In this document: positions 56,863 to 64,000 of the stretch, one piece after another
Layout: each line of letters begins with the position of its first letter
How positions within the stretch are numbered: the stretch's first letter is position 1
Source: Gammaproteobacteria bacterium
Lineage (GTDB): Bacteria; Pseudomonadota; Gammaproteobacteria; Burkholderiales; Burkholderiaceae_B
Assembly (NCBI GenBank): GCA_018815245.1
Contig: JAHIXK010000014.1
Coordinates: forward strand, 18,508 to 82,507
Direction of reading: 5' to 3'
DNA: 64,000 bases
Notes under the pieces: generated by a model
Told to the model about the DNA's origin: nothing
The model's input: the letters and a program-made list of their open reading frames with translations, nothing else
Databases searched by the model: none
Made by a program: the position numbers and the translations under genes

Positions 56863-57123
56863 ATGAGCCCAAGCAAATCCAAAACCGCCGCCGTTCAAGC
56901 CAATCAGGCCGCCCCAGCTTCATTCGAAGAAGCCGTGGCCGAACTGGAAGCCTTGGTCAACGCCATGGATTCCCAGAACATGGGGCTGGATCAACTGCTG
57001 ACTGACTACAAACGGGGGGCGTTTTTGGTGAAGTATTGCCGCGACCGGTTAAGCCATGTGCGCAAGGAAGTTGCTGAAATTGAACAAACCCTCAACGAAC
57101 CCAATGTTGAGGGTGATCAGTGA
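56863..57123 (+). CDS. xseB: Exodeoxyribonuclease VII small subunit
   Basis: An 86-residue helical subunit that binds XseA. SFEEAVAELEALVNAMDSQNMGLDQLLTDYKRGAFLVKYCRDRLSHVRKEV is the whole family fold; the usual EG...L segment is here MGLDQLL. The stop overlaps the GTG start of ispA. First gene of the xseB-ispA-dxs operon found in most Proteobacteria. Confidence 0.95.
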   Translation: MSPSKSKTAAVQANQAAPASFEEAVAELEALVNAMDSQNMGLDQLLTDYKRGAFLVKYCRDRLSHVRKEVAEIEQTLNEPNVEGDQ

Positions 57124-57995
57124 GTACGGAGCAAACCAGAGCCGATTTTGAACGTGCACTTGCCCAAAAATTGCAGCATTTTAAAGGAGCCTCCCCTGCG
57201 CTTGATCAAGCCATGGAATACGCCCTGCTTGAAGGGGGCAAGCGTTTGCGCGCCATGTTGGTTTTCTCGGCTGGCCACGCTGTGGGCACACCACCCCATG
57301 AATTGACCGATGCCGCCTGCGCGATCGAAGCCATGCACGCGTATTCGCTGGTGCACGACGATTTGCCCAGCATGGACAACGATGTGCTTCGCCGCGGCAA
57401 GCCCACCTGCCATGTCAAGTTTGGCGAGGCTGTTGCATTGCTGGCAGGCGATGCCCTGCAAACCGCCGCATTTCAATGGCTGGCTGAATCGGATCAAGGC
57501 AGTGTGCAGGTTCGCATGCAGCAAATTGCTGCGTTGGCGCAAGCCTCGGGTTCGCAAGGCATGGCGGGCGGGCAGGCCATCGATTTGGCGCATGTCGGGA
57601 AACCAATGGATCTGGATTCGCTCCAACACATGCATGCCCGCAAAACTGGCGATTTGATCAAGGCATCCGTGCGCATGGGCTATGTCAGCAACCCGGCCTT
57701 GTCGAACGTTGAGAAAGATGGATTAGAGGCCTACGCCCATTGTTTGGGCTTGGCATATCAGGTGATAGACGACATATTAGACGTGGAATCCAGCAGCGAA
57801 GTACTCGGCAAAACATCGGGCAAGGATGCGTTGAACAACAAACCCACCATGGTGAGCTTGATGGGCCTGAACCAAGCCAGGAAATTGCTGGCCGAGTTGC
57901 GTGAACGTGCTTTGTCAGCCTGCCAGGCCATAGAGCCGCCGCGACGTGCCCCACTGGAAACCCTTGTAGAATTGATTACAAACCGGAAATCATGA
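57120..57995 (+). CDS. ispA: Farnesyl / short-chain polyprenyl diphosphate synthase
   Basis: Condenses IPP with DMAPP and GPP to farnesyl diphosphate. Starts at GTG overlapping xseB. First Asp-rich motif [18 protein letters not shown] has the two-residue insertion of type II bacterial FPP synthases. The second motif is [12 protein letters not shown], with [10 protein letters not shown] and [14 protein letters not shown] as further landmarks. 291 residues. It overlaps dxs by ATGA. Confidence 0.96.
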   Translation: MSTEQTRADFERALAQKLQHFKGASPALDQAMEYALLEGGKRLRAMLVFSAGHAVGTPPHELTDAACAIEAMHAYSLVHDDLPSMDNDVLRRGKPTCHVKFGEAVALLAGDALQTAAFQWLAESDQGSVQVRMQQIAALAQASGSQGMAGGQAIDLAHVGKPMDLDSLQHMHARKTGDLIKASVRMGYVSNPALSNVEKDGLEAYAHCLGLAYQVIDDILDVESSSEVLGKTSGKDALNNKPTMVSLMGLNQARKLLAELRERALSACQAIEPPRRAPLETLVELITNRKS

Positions 57996-59911
57996 CCGAA
58001 CTGCTGAAAAAAATTGATTGCCCCGCAGACCTGCGGCGACTGGCTGAAAACCAGTTGCCCACGCTGGCCGACGAGTTGCGCAATTACATTGTTGAGCAAG
58101 TGGCCAAAACGGGCGGGCATTTGTCATCCAATCTGGGCACGGTCGAATTAACCGTGGCCTTGCACTATGTATTCAACACGCCGAACGATCGCGTGGTGTG
58201 GGATGTTGGTCACCAAACTTATCCTCACAAAATTTTGACGGGGCGGCGTGAAGCCATGCCCGGTTTGCGCCAGTACGGCGGCATTTCAGGTTTTCCGAAG
58301 CGTTCGGAATCTGAATACGATGCTTTTGGTACGGCACATTCCAGCACCTCCATTTCTGCTGCATTGGGCATGGCGGTGGCTTCCCGCAATTTGGGCGTGA
58401 ACCGAAAGCACATCGCCGTGATCGGCGACGGTTCCATGACCGCAGGCATGGCTTTTGAAGCCTTGAACAATGCTGGCGTAACGCCCGACATCGACTTGCT
58501 GGTTATTCTGAACGACAACGACATGTCCATTTCACCGCCCGTGGGGGCGCTGAACAAGTACCTGGCCAAGCTTTTGTCGGGCCGCATGTTGAACAATGTG
58601 AAGGAAGTGGGAAAAGGCATTTTGGGAGTGGCCCCGCCCTTGTACGAACTGGCGCACCGGCTTGAGGAACATGTGAAAGGCATGATGAGCCCGGCCACCT
58701 TGTTTGAAGAATTTGGTTTTAACTATTATGGCCCGATCGACGGCCATGACCTGGACGCCCTGGTGCCTACCCTGCAAAACCTTCGTGCCATGAAAGGTCC
58801 GATCTTCTTGCACGTGATCACGAAAAAGGGCGCAGGCTACAAACTGGCCGAGCAAGACCCGGTGCTGTACCACGGCCCCGGCAAATTCGACCCCAGCATT
58901 GGCATTCAAAAGTCGACCACTCCCAAGCCGCCCACTTACACCCAGATTTTCGGCAAGTGGCTGTGCGACATGGCGCAATCGGATCGCAAGCTGGTGGGCA
59001 TTACGCCTGCCATGCGGGAAGGTTCCGGCATGGTTGAGTTCGAGCGCCGCTTCCCCTCACGGTATTTTGACGTGGGAATTGCCGAGCAACACGCAGTGAC
59101 ATTTGCCGCTGGTTTGGCTTGCGAAGGCATGAAGCCGGTGGTGGCCATTTACTCCACCTTCTTGCAGCGTGCCTACGACCAGCTGATTCACGATGTCGCC
59201 TTGCAAAACCTGGATGTCACCTTTGCCTTGGATAGAGCAGGGCTGGTGGGCGCCGACGGTGCTACCCACGCAGGCAACTACGACATTGCTTACCTGCGCT
59301 GCATTCCAAACATGGTGATCGCAGCCCCTTCAAATGAAGGCGAGTGTCGCAAATTGCTGACAAGCGCTTACCACTACCCAGGCTGTGCCTCGGTGCGTTA
59401 CCCGCGGGGCATGGGCCCTGGCGTGGTGGCCGATGAATCGCTGGATATCCTTGAAATTGGCAAGGCAATTGTGCGTTATTCGCCCGATACAGTAGAGCAT
59501 AAACTTGTAATTTTGGCATTTGGCTCCATGTGTGAGCCAAGTCTTGATGCCGGCCGTGCGCTGGGTGCCACCGTGGTGGACATGCGTTGGGTCAAGCCCA
59601 TTGATGCGGAACTGTTACAAAAGTTTGCCGAGCAACGCTACAGCTTTGTGACCGTGGAAGAGGGCTGTATCATGGGTGGCGCAGGTTCTGCGGTTACAGA
59701 ACACCTGCATTCTCAAGGCTTTAATAACCAGGTATTGCAGCTCGGCTTGCCCGATGAATTCATCGACCACGGAGACCCTGTTCTTCTGCTCAAGAATCTT
59801 GGACTGGACGCCCAAGGCATACAAACGTCCATCAAGCAGCACTATGGCGAGCTCTTTGATCGCCACACCAATGTGGTACGCCATGTAGCAGGGCGCGCCG
59901 CGAACACATGA
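57992..59911 (+). CDS. dxs: 1-deoxy-D-xylulose-5-phosphate synthase
   Basis: First enzyme of the MEP isoprenoid pathway, joining pyruvate and glyceraldehyde 3-phosphate with thiamine diphosphate. The TPP motif is [18 protein letters not shown], the active site His region is [16 protein letters not shown], and [18 protein letters not shown] marks the pyrimidine-binding domain. 639 residues, near the norm. Coupled to ispA by overlap; folE2 follows after 7 bases. With UbiA and UbiG elsewhere in the window it links to ubiquinone supply. Confidence 0.97.
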   Translation: MTELLKKIDCPADLRRLAENQLPTLADELRNYIVEQVAKTGGHLSSNLGTVELTVALHYVFNTPNDRVVWDVGHQTYPHKILTGRREAMPGLRQYGGISGFPKRSESEYDAFGTAHSSTSISAALGMAVASRNLGVNRKHIAVIGDGSMTAGMAFEALNNAGVTPDIDLLVILNDNDMSISPPVGALNKYLAKLLSGRMLNNVKEVGKGILGVAPPLYELAHRLEEHVKGMMSPATLFEEFGFNYYGPIDGHDLDALVPTLQNLRAMKGPIFLHVITKKGAGYKLAEQDPVLYHGPGKFDPSIGIQKSTTPKPPTYTQIFGKWLCDMAQSDRKLVGITPAMREGSGMVEFERRFPSRYFDVGIAEQHAVTFAAGLACEGMKPVVAIYSTFLQRAYDQLIHDVALQNLDVTFALDRAGLVGADGATHAGNYDIAYLRCIPNMVIAAPSNEGECRKLLTSAYHYPGCASVRYPRGMGPGVVADESLDILEIGKAIVRYSPDTVEHKLVILAFGSMCEPSLDAGRALGATVVDMRWVKPIDAELLQKFAEQRYSFVTVEEGCIMGGAGSAVTEHLHSQGFNNQVLQLGLPDEFIDHGDPVLLLKNLGLDAQGIQTSIKQHYGELFDRHTNVVRHVAGRAANT

Positions 59912-59918
59912 GGAAGTT

Positions 59919-60767
59919 ATGAATACACGTGACAAAGGCTTGGAGAATGCCGTGGCCACTAACCCAATAGACCAGGCCATTCCCGATGTCCAAAGCACCA
60001 TCGACACCCGCCACATTGCAATCCAATCGGTGGGTATTCGTTCTGTCAAGTATCCAGTTCTGATCGAACTTCAGGGCCAAAAGCCCATGCCCTCTGTGGC
60101 CGAGTTCGAAATGACCGTGTTTCTGCCTGCCGATCAAAAAGGCACGCACATGTCTCGTTTCATTGCATTGCTGGAAGAATCGCAGGGTAGCGTGCTGACG
60201 GTTGCAGGTTTTCGCACAATGTTGGAAGAAATGCTGCGGCGCCTGGATGCACCTTCGGGTCGCATCAAGATGGAGCTACCGTACTTCCTGTCCAAGGTTG
60301 CGCCCATCAGCGGTGTGTCCAGTTTGATGGATTACCAGTTGATCCTTGAAGGTTCTGCCACCGAACAAGTGCAAGACATTTACCTGACTGTGGTGGTGCC
60401 TGTGACCAGCCTGTGCCCATGCTCCAAGAAAATTGCAGAATACGGCGCGCACAATCAACGGTCGCATGTTACGGCTCGTGTGCAGTTGAAAGAAGATGTG
60501 GACATTGCGCAGTTCATTTCCGCGATTGAGCAGCAGGCCTCTTGTGAATTGTACGGCTTGCTTAAGCGACCCGATGAAAAGTACGTGACCGAGCGTGCCT
60601 ATGACAATCCCAAGTTTGTTGAAGACTTGGTGCGTGATGTGGCAATTGCCATGAACAAATTCAAGCAGGTGGGGCAGTACACCGTGGAAGCAGAAAATTT
60701 TGAGTCCATTCACAACCACTCGGCTTATGCGCGTATTGATCGCACGCCTGGATTAAATATCGCTTGA
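59919..60767 (+). CDS. folE2: GTP cyclohydrolase FolE2 (type IB)
   Basis: Makes 7,8-dihydroneopterin triphosphate from GTP for folate and queuosine-type products. The catalytic Cys lies in VTSLCPCSKKIAEYGAHNQRSHV, and VEAENFESIHNHSAYARI supplies further active-site residues. FolE2 works with Mn or Fe and often serves when zinc is short. No upstream Zur box can be seen because it directly follows dxs. 282 residues. The folE1 status of the genome is unknown from this window. Confidence 0.95.
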   Translation: MNTRDKGLENAVATNPIDQAIPDVQSTIDTRHIAIQSVGIRSVKYPVLIELQGQKPMPSVAEFEMTVFLPADQKGTHMSRFIALLEESQGSVLTVAGFRTMLEEMLRRLDAPSGRIKMELPYFLSKVAPISGVSSLMDYQLILEGSATEQVQDIYLTVVVPVTSLCPCSKKIAEYGAHNQRSHVTARVQLKEDVDIAQFISAIEQQASCELYGLLKRPDEKYVTERAYDNPKFVEDLVRDVAIAMNKFKQVGQYTVEAENFESIHNHSAYARIDRTPGLNIA

Positions 60768-60790
60768 TCTTCAGCACGCTGTAAGAATCA

Positions 60791-60826
60791 ACCCCGACAA
60801 TACGCATCAAAATTACATGTCGGGGT
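60791..60826 (+). promoter_or_regulatory. Nine-base-arm hairpin before DUF3579 gene
   Basis: ACCCCGACA pairs perfectly with TGTCGGGGT around an 18-base loop. It lies 23 bases after the folE2 stop and 28 before the DUF3579 ATG. No T-run follows, so it is not a standard terminator. It may be an RNA leader element, mRNA stabiliser or operator. Confidence 0.5.
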
Positions 60827-60854
60827 GCAAGTACACCTCAGGAGCTATTCGTTT

Positions 60855-61181
60855 ATGGCTGAACCACCCAAGGTCAAGCCCAAGGAATTCTTTATTCTCG
60901 GACTTACGTCAGCGGGAAGGCCCTTTCGTCCTTCAGATTGGGCAGAGCGCCTGTGTGGCGTGCTTTCCTGCTATCGCCCGCCAGGGCGCCAACAAAGCCA
61001 GCAACACCTTGCTTACAGCCCTTATGCGAAACCCATCGTGATGAACAATGTGAAGTGTGTGGTGGTGGATGAACGCCTGCGCGACATTGAACCCATGGCC
61101 ATGACCTTCGTGCTGAATTTCGCCAGAGACAACGATTTACAACTGCTGGACGCGTGTTTGCTGCCCGATCCTGATCAATGA
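60855..61181 (+). CDS. DUF3579 domain protein
   Basis: A 108-residue protein from the ATG at 60855 (AGGAG upstream). KEFFILGLTSAGRPFRPSDWAERLCGVLSCY, YSPYAKPIVMNNVKCVVVDERLRDIEPMAMTFVLNFARDNDLQLLDACL covers the whole DUF3579 family, which is confined mainly to Betaproteobacteria. Function is unknown, and no catalytic pattern is evident. It is conserved next to rpsT and murJ in related genomes, which suggests a housekeeping role. Confidence 0.88.
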   Translation: MAEPPKVKPKEFFILGLTSAGRPFRPSDWAERLCGVLSCYRPPGRQQSQQHLAYSPYAKPIVMNNVKCVVVDERLRDIEPMAMTFVLNFARDNDLQLLDACLLPDPDQ

Positions 61182-61235
61182 GCTAGCTCAGTGACTTGGC
61201 TCAGTGATTCAGAACACTAAATCTGAGAAAACACA

Positions 61236-61265
61236 AAGAGCCCCTTTCAATCGAGGGGCTTTTTC
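61236..61265. terminator. Bidirectional terminator between DUF3579 gene and rpsT
   Basis: AGCCCCT and AGGGGCT form a seven-base stem with AAAG / TTTTT flanks, extended by A-T pairs. It lies between converging genes and serves both the DUF3579 mRNA and rpsT on the minus strand. Confidence 0.85.
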
Positions 61266-61289
61266 ATGTTGGGCAAACCATGGAAACTT

Positions 61290-61556
61290 TTAAGCAGCCA
61301 TGCCTTTGACAAGTGCAGACAAGCGTGACTTGTTGCGTGAGGCCTTGTTCTTGTGGATCAGGTCTTTGTCTGCCACGCGGTCCAGAATGCTGGTTGTTTC
61401 GCGATACACTGCTTGTGCAGCAGTTTTGTCGCCTGCTTCAACGGCAGCGCGTACTTTTTTAACCGCAGTTCTCATCGCCGAGCGAATGGCAGAATTGTGC
61501 GCATTTGCTTTGGCGGCTTGTTTTGCGCGCTTGCGCGCCTGTGCTGAATTGGCCAT
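61290..61556 (-). CDS. rpsT: 30S ribosomal protein S20
   Basis: An 88-residue basic three-helix protein binding the 5' domain of 16S r[59 protein letters not shown] are standard. It is divergent from murJ with 75 bases between starts, a common proteobacterial arrangement. Followed by a clear terminator. Confidence 0.97.
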   Translation of the reverse strand: MANSAQARKRAKQAAKANAHNSAIRSAMRTAVKKVRAAVEAGDKTAAQAVYRETTSILDRVADKDLIHKNKASRNKSRLSALVKGMAA

Positions 61557-61631
61557 ATTGCTTGTGTTCCAGGGTGTAGAATTCGAAAACCCGCAATTTT
61601 AACAAAATACTAGCCTTTTAACAATCACTAT

Positions 61632-63191
61632 ATGAATTTATTGAAGTCGGCTGCCGCGGTCAGTGCCATGACCATGCTCTCCAGAATCACCGGTTTGATT
61701 CGAGAGACAATCACCGCGCGCCTTTTGGGGGCGGGGGCTGAATCCGATGCCTTTTTCATCGCCTTTCGAATTCCCAATTTGCTGCGCCGCTTGTTTGCCG
61801 AGGGTGCTTTTTCCCAGTCCTTCATTCCCATTCTGTCTCAAACCAATGCCACCGAAGGCAAGCTGGCTGCTGTCGATCTTGCACGGCGGGTCAGTTCGCT
61901 CCTGTTTCTCAGTTTGCTGTTGATTGTTGTGCTGGGTGTGCTTGGTGGCAGTTGGGTGGTCATGGGCATGGCCAGCGGTCTGGAGCAGGGCAGCGATCAG
62001 TTTGAGCTGACCGTGCTGCTTACCCAGTGGATGTTTCCATATATTCTTTTAATCTCAATGGTGGCATTGGCGTCGGGCCTGTTGAACACTTTCCGTTCAT
62101 TCGCCCTGCCTGCATTCGCCCCCGTGTTGCTGAACATCAGTTTTATCGCCGGTGCCTTGCTGCTTGCCCCGTATTTTGATCAGGCCGTGAAGGCCTTTGC
62201 AATTTCTGTCATGGTGGGTGGTGTGTTGCAGGTGGCCGTGCTTTGGTATGGCTTGGCCCGCACGGGTTGCCTGATCAACCCGTTTGCAGGATTTGGATCC
62301 ATAAAATCTGCCTGGCAGGATGAGCGCGTGCGCCGTGTGTTGAAAAACATGGTGCCAGCCACGCTGGCAGTCTCTGTGGCTCAAATCAGTTTGATCATCA
62401 ACACCAATATTGCATCGCATTTGGACAAGGGCAGTGTGTCCTGGATTTCGTATGGCGATCGCTTGATGGAATTTCCCACCGCCTTGCTGGGGGTTGCCTT
62501 GGGCACGGTGCTGTTGCCCTCTCTTTCGGCGGCAGCTACCCGCAGTCACGAAGAATATTCGCGCCTGATGGATTGGGGGCTGCGCCTGACCGTTGTGTTT
62601 GTATTGCCAGCAGCGGTGGGCATGGGGCTGTTTTCAGATGCGCTGGTGGCCTTGTTGTTTCATTATGGCCGTTTCGATGCCAATGATGTTGCCATGACCA
62701 GCCAGGCCGTGATGGCCTACAGCCTTGGCTTGGCTGGTTTGGTGCTTGTAAAAATTCTGGCCCCGGGCTTTTATGCCAAGCAAGACATACGCACCCCAGT
62801 AAAAATCGGCATTGTGGTGGTGCTCTCAACCCAGCTCATGAACCTTGTCACTGTGCCTATGCTGGGCCATGCCGGTTTGCCGCTCAGTGTCAGTGTGGGG
62901 GCTTTGCTGAATGCGGGGGTGTTGTATTGGGGTTTGCGCAGGCGTGGGCTTTATACGCCGTCTGCGGGCTGGGGTTTGTACTTCATGAAAGTGTTGCTGG
63001 CCGCTGTGGTTATGGGGGCAGCCCTGTGGGCAATGAACCGGCAGTTTGACTGGCTTGCAATGGCGTCAACGCCAGCCATTCGTATTGGGTTTGTTCTGGG
63101 TGTTATTGCCGCATGTGGCGCAGTGTACTTTGCGGTGTTGGCTTTGTTGGGTTTGAACCCGAAAAGGCTGATCCGAAAGCCTGCGATGTGA
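61632..63191 (+). CDS. murJ: Lipid II flippase MurJ
   Basis: A 519-residue MOP-superfamily inner membrane protein with about 14 helices that moves lipid II across the membrane. The start MNLLKSAAAVSAMTMLSRITGLIRETITARLLGAGAESDAFFIAFRIPNLLRRLFAEGAFSQSF is the MurJ signature, containing the essential Arg residues of the central cavity. GVALGTVLLPSLS and APGFYAKQDIRTPVKI are further landmarks. A T-free hairpin follows the stop, and adk converges. Confidence 0.97.
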   Translation: MNLLKSAAAVSAMTMLSRITGLIRETITARLLGAGAESDAFFIAFRIPNLLRRLFAEGAFSQSFIPILSQTNATEGKLAAVDLARRVSSLLFLSLLLIVVLGVLGGSWVVMGMASGLEQGSDQFELTVLLTQWMFPYILLISMVALASGLLNTFRSFALPAFAPVLLNISFIAGALLLAPYFDQAVKAFAISVMVGGVLQVAVLWYGLARTGCLINPFAGFGSIKSAWQDERVRRVLKNMVPATLAVSVAQISLIINTNIASHLDKGSVSWISYGDRLMEFPTALLGVALGTVLLPSLSAAATRSHEEYSRLMDWGLRLTVVFVLPAAVGMGLFSDALVALLFHYGRFDANDVAMTSQAVMAYSLGLAGLVLVKILAPGFYAKQDIRTPVKIGIVVVLSTQLMNLVTVPMLGHAGLPLSVSVGALLNAGVLYWGLRRRGLYTPSAGWGLYFMKVLLAAVVMGAALWAMNRQFDWLAMASTPAIRIGFVLGVIAACGAVYFAVLALLGLNPKRLIRKPAM

Positions 63192-63210
63192 GGCTCGTTC
63201 TGTAAGGTCG

Positions 63211-63238
63211 GTTCCCCGCGCCGATTGAGCGGGGGGAC
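63211..63238. other. GC-rich hairpin between murJ and adk
   Basis: TTCCCCGC pairs with GCGGGGGG-type sequence around a nine-base loop. No T-run is present on either strand, so it is not a classical terminator. It may protect the 3' ends or cooperate with Rho. The adk stop is 15 bases further. Confidence 0.45.
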
Positions 63239-63252
63239 TTCGCCTGCTTTCC

Positions 63253-63957
<705 letters not shown>

Positions 63958-64000
63958 TTACAACAGGCGATATTTTTGGCCGTTTTTATTATTCGAGGCC

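Overview
This window looks like ordinary core chromosome from a betaproteobacterium of the order Burkholderiales. The gene order (gyrA-serC-pheA-hisC-tyrA-aroA-cmk-rpsA-ihfB-lapA-lapB; rpsP-rimM-trmD-rplS; rlmL-hemJ-proA-holA-lptE-leuS; xseB-ispA-dxs-folE2; rpsT next to murJ), moderate GC and ubiquinone genes fit that order. A Limnobacter-like genus is my guess from overall look only. I see no prophage, insertion sequence, CRISPR array, tRNA gene or integron. Almost every base is in a gene or a short regulatory gap.

Layout. 1-4.3 kb: a zinc-ribbon membrane protein, a MazG-like pyrophosphatase, an Old Yellow Enzyme reductase divergent from its probable LysR regulator, a RarD-type permease and a small membrane protein. 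4.5-6.2 kb: a periplasmic PQQ-type sugar dehydrogenase followed by a small cytochrome c. 6.2-10.2 kb, minus strand: tmRNA (ssrA), gph, ubiG, an OmpA-type lipoprotein-free envelope protein and an mtaD-like deaminase. 10.4-21.6 kb, plus strand: gyrA and the aromatic amino acid 'supra-operon' running into cmk, rpsA and ihfB. 21.7-25.4 kb: lapA-lapB, heptose genes rfaE1-rfaD, then a structured RNA that is probably 6S RNA with its own terminator.

25.4-28.1 kb: a TM2-like protein and the rpsP-rimM-trmD-rplS ribosome/tRNA modification operon. 28.1-37.7 kb: recG-ridA, a KimA-like permease, oxyR-ubiA, proC-yggS divergent from pilT, and a glutathione peroxidase. 37.7-45 kb, minus strand: a THUMP methyltransferase, HemJ, proA, holA, lptE, leuS. 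45.2-54.6 kb: uvrD, a BPSS1780-type membrane protein, thrB, a LOG-family protein whose start codon abuts that of polA, a dienelactone hydrolase and a ZIP metal transporter. 54.6-64 kb: an EamA transporter, a Rieske oxygenase divergent from xseB-ispA-dxs-folE2, DUF3579, rpsT, murJ and adk.

Functional themes. Envelope assembly is well covered: LapA/LapB (LPS control), RfaE1/RfaD (heptose), LptE (LPS export) and MurJ (lipid II flipping). Dxs-IspA feeds isoprenoid precursors towards UbiA, and UbiG finishes ubiquinone. OxyR, glutathione peroxidase and NemA point to peroxide and electrophile defence. I found no clearly new multi-gene system. The most interesting leads are the type of AroA in the aromatic cluster, the KimA-like transporter with a retained cytosolic domain, the unusual 14-residue tmRNA tag, the probable 6S RNA, the double dyad in front of oxyR, and several unexplained leader hairpins.
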